Origin: Saprospiraceae bacterium
GTDB lineage: Bacteria > Bacteroidota > Bacteroidia > Chitinophagales > Saprospiraceae
DNA: 8,187 nucleotides
Direction of reading: 5' to 3'
Assembly: GCA_029262975.1 (NCBI GenBank)
Contig: JAJCYJ010000395.1
Span: 1 to 8,187, forward strand
Numbering within the stretch: position 1 is the first letter of the stretch; every line of letters starts with the position of its first letter. Below the pieces are notes generated by a model. It was not told where the DNA came from and made no database searches. It saw only the letters and a program-made list of their open reading frames with translations. The position numbers and the translations under genes are program-made. Below are positions 7,594 to 8,187 of the stretch, piece by piece.

Positions 7594-8187
7594 ATGAAAA
7601 TTAAATTTTTAGCTGTTGCAATTGTCTTGTTTCTTATCTCGTGTGCAGATGAAACAAAGGCACCGGTTGCAACTTTCGATACTTCCGGAAAGGGCGCATA
7701 TGTTAGATTGGTATCTGAAACTGAGAGATTTGTGAATCTTTTTGATGTTCCTGGTGCGAACTACGTATACTCAGTAGAATTAGTAGATTTAGAGCAAGGA
7801 GCATTGATTTCTTCATATGATCTTGATCTGATTTATGATGACAATGATCCATCTAACGGTAATAATTCTAAGGGCCCTATTAGATTTAAAAGCTTTAGTT
7901 CTTCAGATTTTGAAGACTTAGCGAGTGGGTTTAAAGGACTTAGTAATATTTCTATTAAGGCGACAGAAATGCTTTCTGCTTTAGGAATTACTGAAGCTGA
8001 CATAACTGCAGGTGACGTATTTCAGATAAGAGGTAGTCTTACATTAAACGATGGACGTGTATTTGCTGCGGCAAATTCTACAGCTGCTGTGAACGGATCT
8101 GCTTTCGCAGGCCATTTTGCATACAATTTGGTTGCAGGTTGTCCTTCAAGTCTTGATGGAACTTACATGTATTCTACTGCAGATGTA
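7594..8187 (+). CDS. Lipoprotein of unknown function downstream of susCD, 3' end outside window
   Basis: An open frame of 198 codons runs from ATG 7594 to the window edge without a stop. The start is fixed by a clear lipoprotein signal: MKIK, a hydrophobic core, then LISC with lipidated Cys17. The following ADET is acidic and resembles surface-export signals of Bacteroidota lipoproteins. Seen in the mature part: GAYVRLVSET (34-43), a beta-like segment YVYSVELVDLEQG (57-69), an Asp/Asn-rich stretch YDLDLIYDDNDPSNGNN (75-91), a helical segment around 118-135 (NISIKATEMLSALGITEA), GDVFQIRGSLTLNDGRVFAAAN (140-161), and AFAGHFAYNLVAGCPSSLDG (170-189). I recognise no named domain. Proteins of this general look, with a late CPS-LxGTY segment, recur after SusCD pairs in this phylum, to my memory. 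It follows the SusD stop by 33 bases with no terminator or promoter between, so it is probably a third subunit or accessory surface binding protein, positionally like SusE/SusF. No homology to those is claimed. Confidence 0.85.
   Translation, partial: MKIKFLAVAIVLFLISCADETKAPVATFDTSGKGAYVRLVSETERFVNLFDVPGANYVYSVELVDLEQGALISSYDLDLIYDDNDPSNGNNSKGPIRFKSFSSSDFEDLASGFKGLSNISIKATEMLSALGITEADITAGDVFQIRGSLTLNDGRVFAAANSTAAVNGSAFAGHFAYNLVAGCPSSLDGTYMYSTADV

Noticed and set aside
1..8187. CRISPR array, insertion sequence, tRNA or rRNA, phage or defence genes
   Set aside because: I saw no regularly spaced repeats, transposase motifs, terminal inverted repeats or RNA gene signatures; coding sequence fills nearly all the window.

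Overview
The window comes from a member of the phylum Bacteroidota. All five protein-coding genes lie on the + strand, and four form two SusC/SusD-type outer-membrane nutrient uptake pairs, an arrangement essentially confined to this phylum. The AT-rich DNA, the lack of clear Shine-Dalgarno sequences before the starts and a Bacteroidota-type TTTG/TAnnTTTG promoter agree with this. The sequence does not settle the family; a free-living Flavobacteriia, Cytophagia or Saprospiria member is plausible.

Layout. Bases 2-952 are the 3' end of a SusC/RagA-type TonB-dependent transporter whose beginning lies outside the window. A 25-base gap leads to its SusD/RagB-type lipoprotein (978-2309). A strong intrinsic terminator (2331-2357) closes this first unit. 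The rest of the 320-base gap (2310-2629) holds an inverted repeat, a candidate promoter and an untranslated leader of roughly 100 bases. The second unit begins with a complete SusC-like transporter (2630-5821). A 38-base spacer containing a small hairpin leads to a SusD-like lipoprotein of a different subfamily (SusD-like_2; 5860-7560). After 33 more bases comes the start of a third gene, a small lipoprotein of unknown function cut by the window end (7594-8187).

How the genes work together. By analogy with SusCD and RagAB, each SusC forms a TonB-powered 22-strand barrel, and each SusD lipoprotein sits on its outer face as a substrate-binding lid. The downstream lipoprotein probably acts at the surface as an accessory of the second complex. 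No glycoside hydrolase, peptidase, sulfatase, sigma/anti-sigma pair or other regulator is visible, so neither substrate can be assigned.

I see no wholly new system. The points most worth a second look are the cysteine-rich C-terminus of the first SusD, a calcium-loop-like motif in the plug of the second SusC, a codon-usage break inside that gene, the uncharacterised third lipoprotein, and the adjacency of two pairs of different subfamily.
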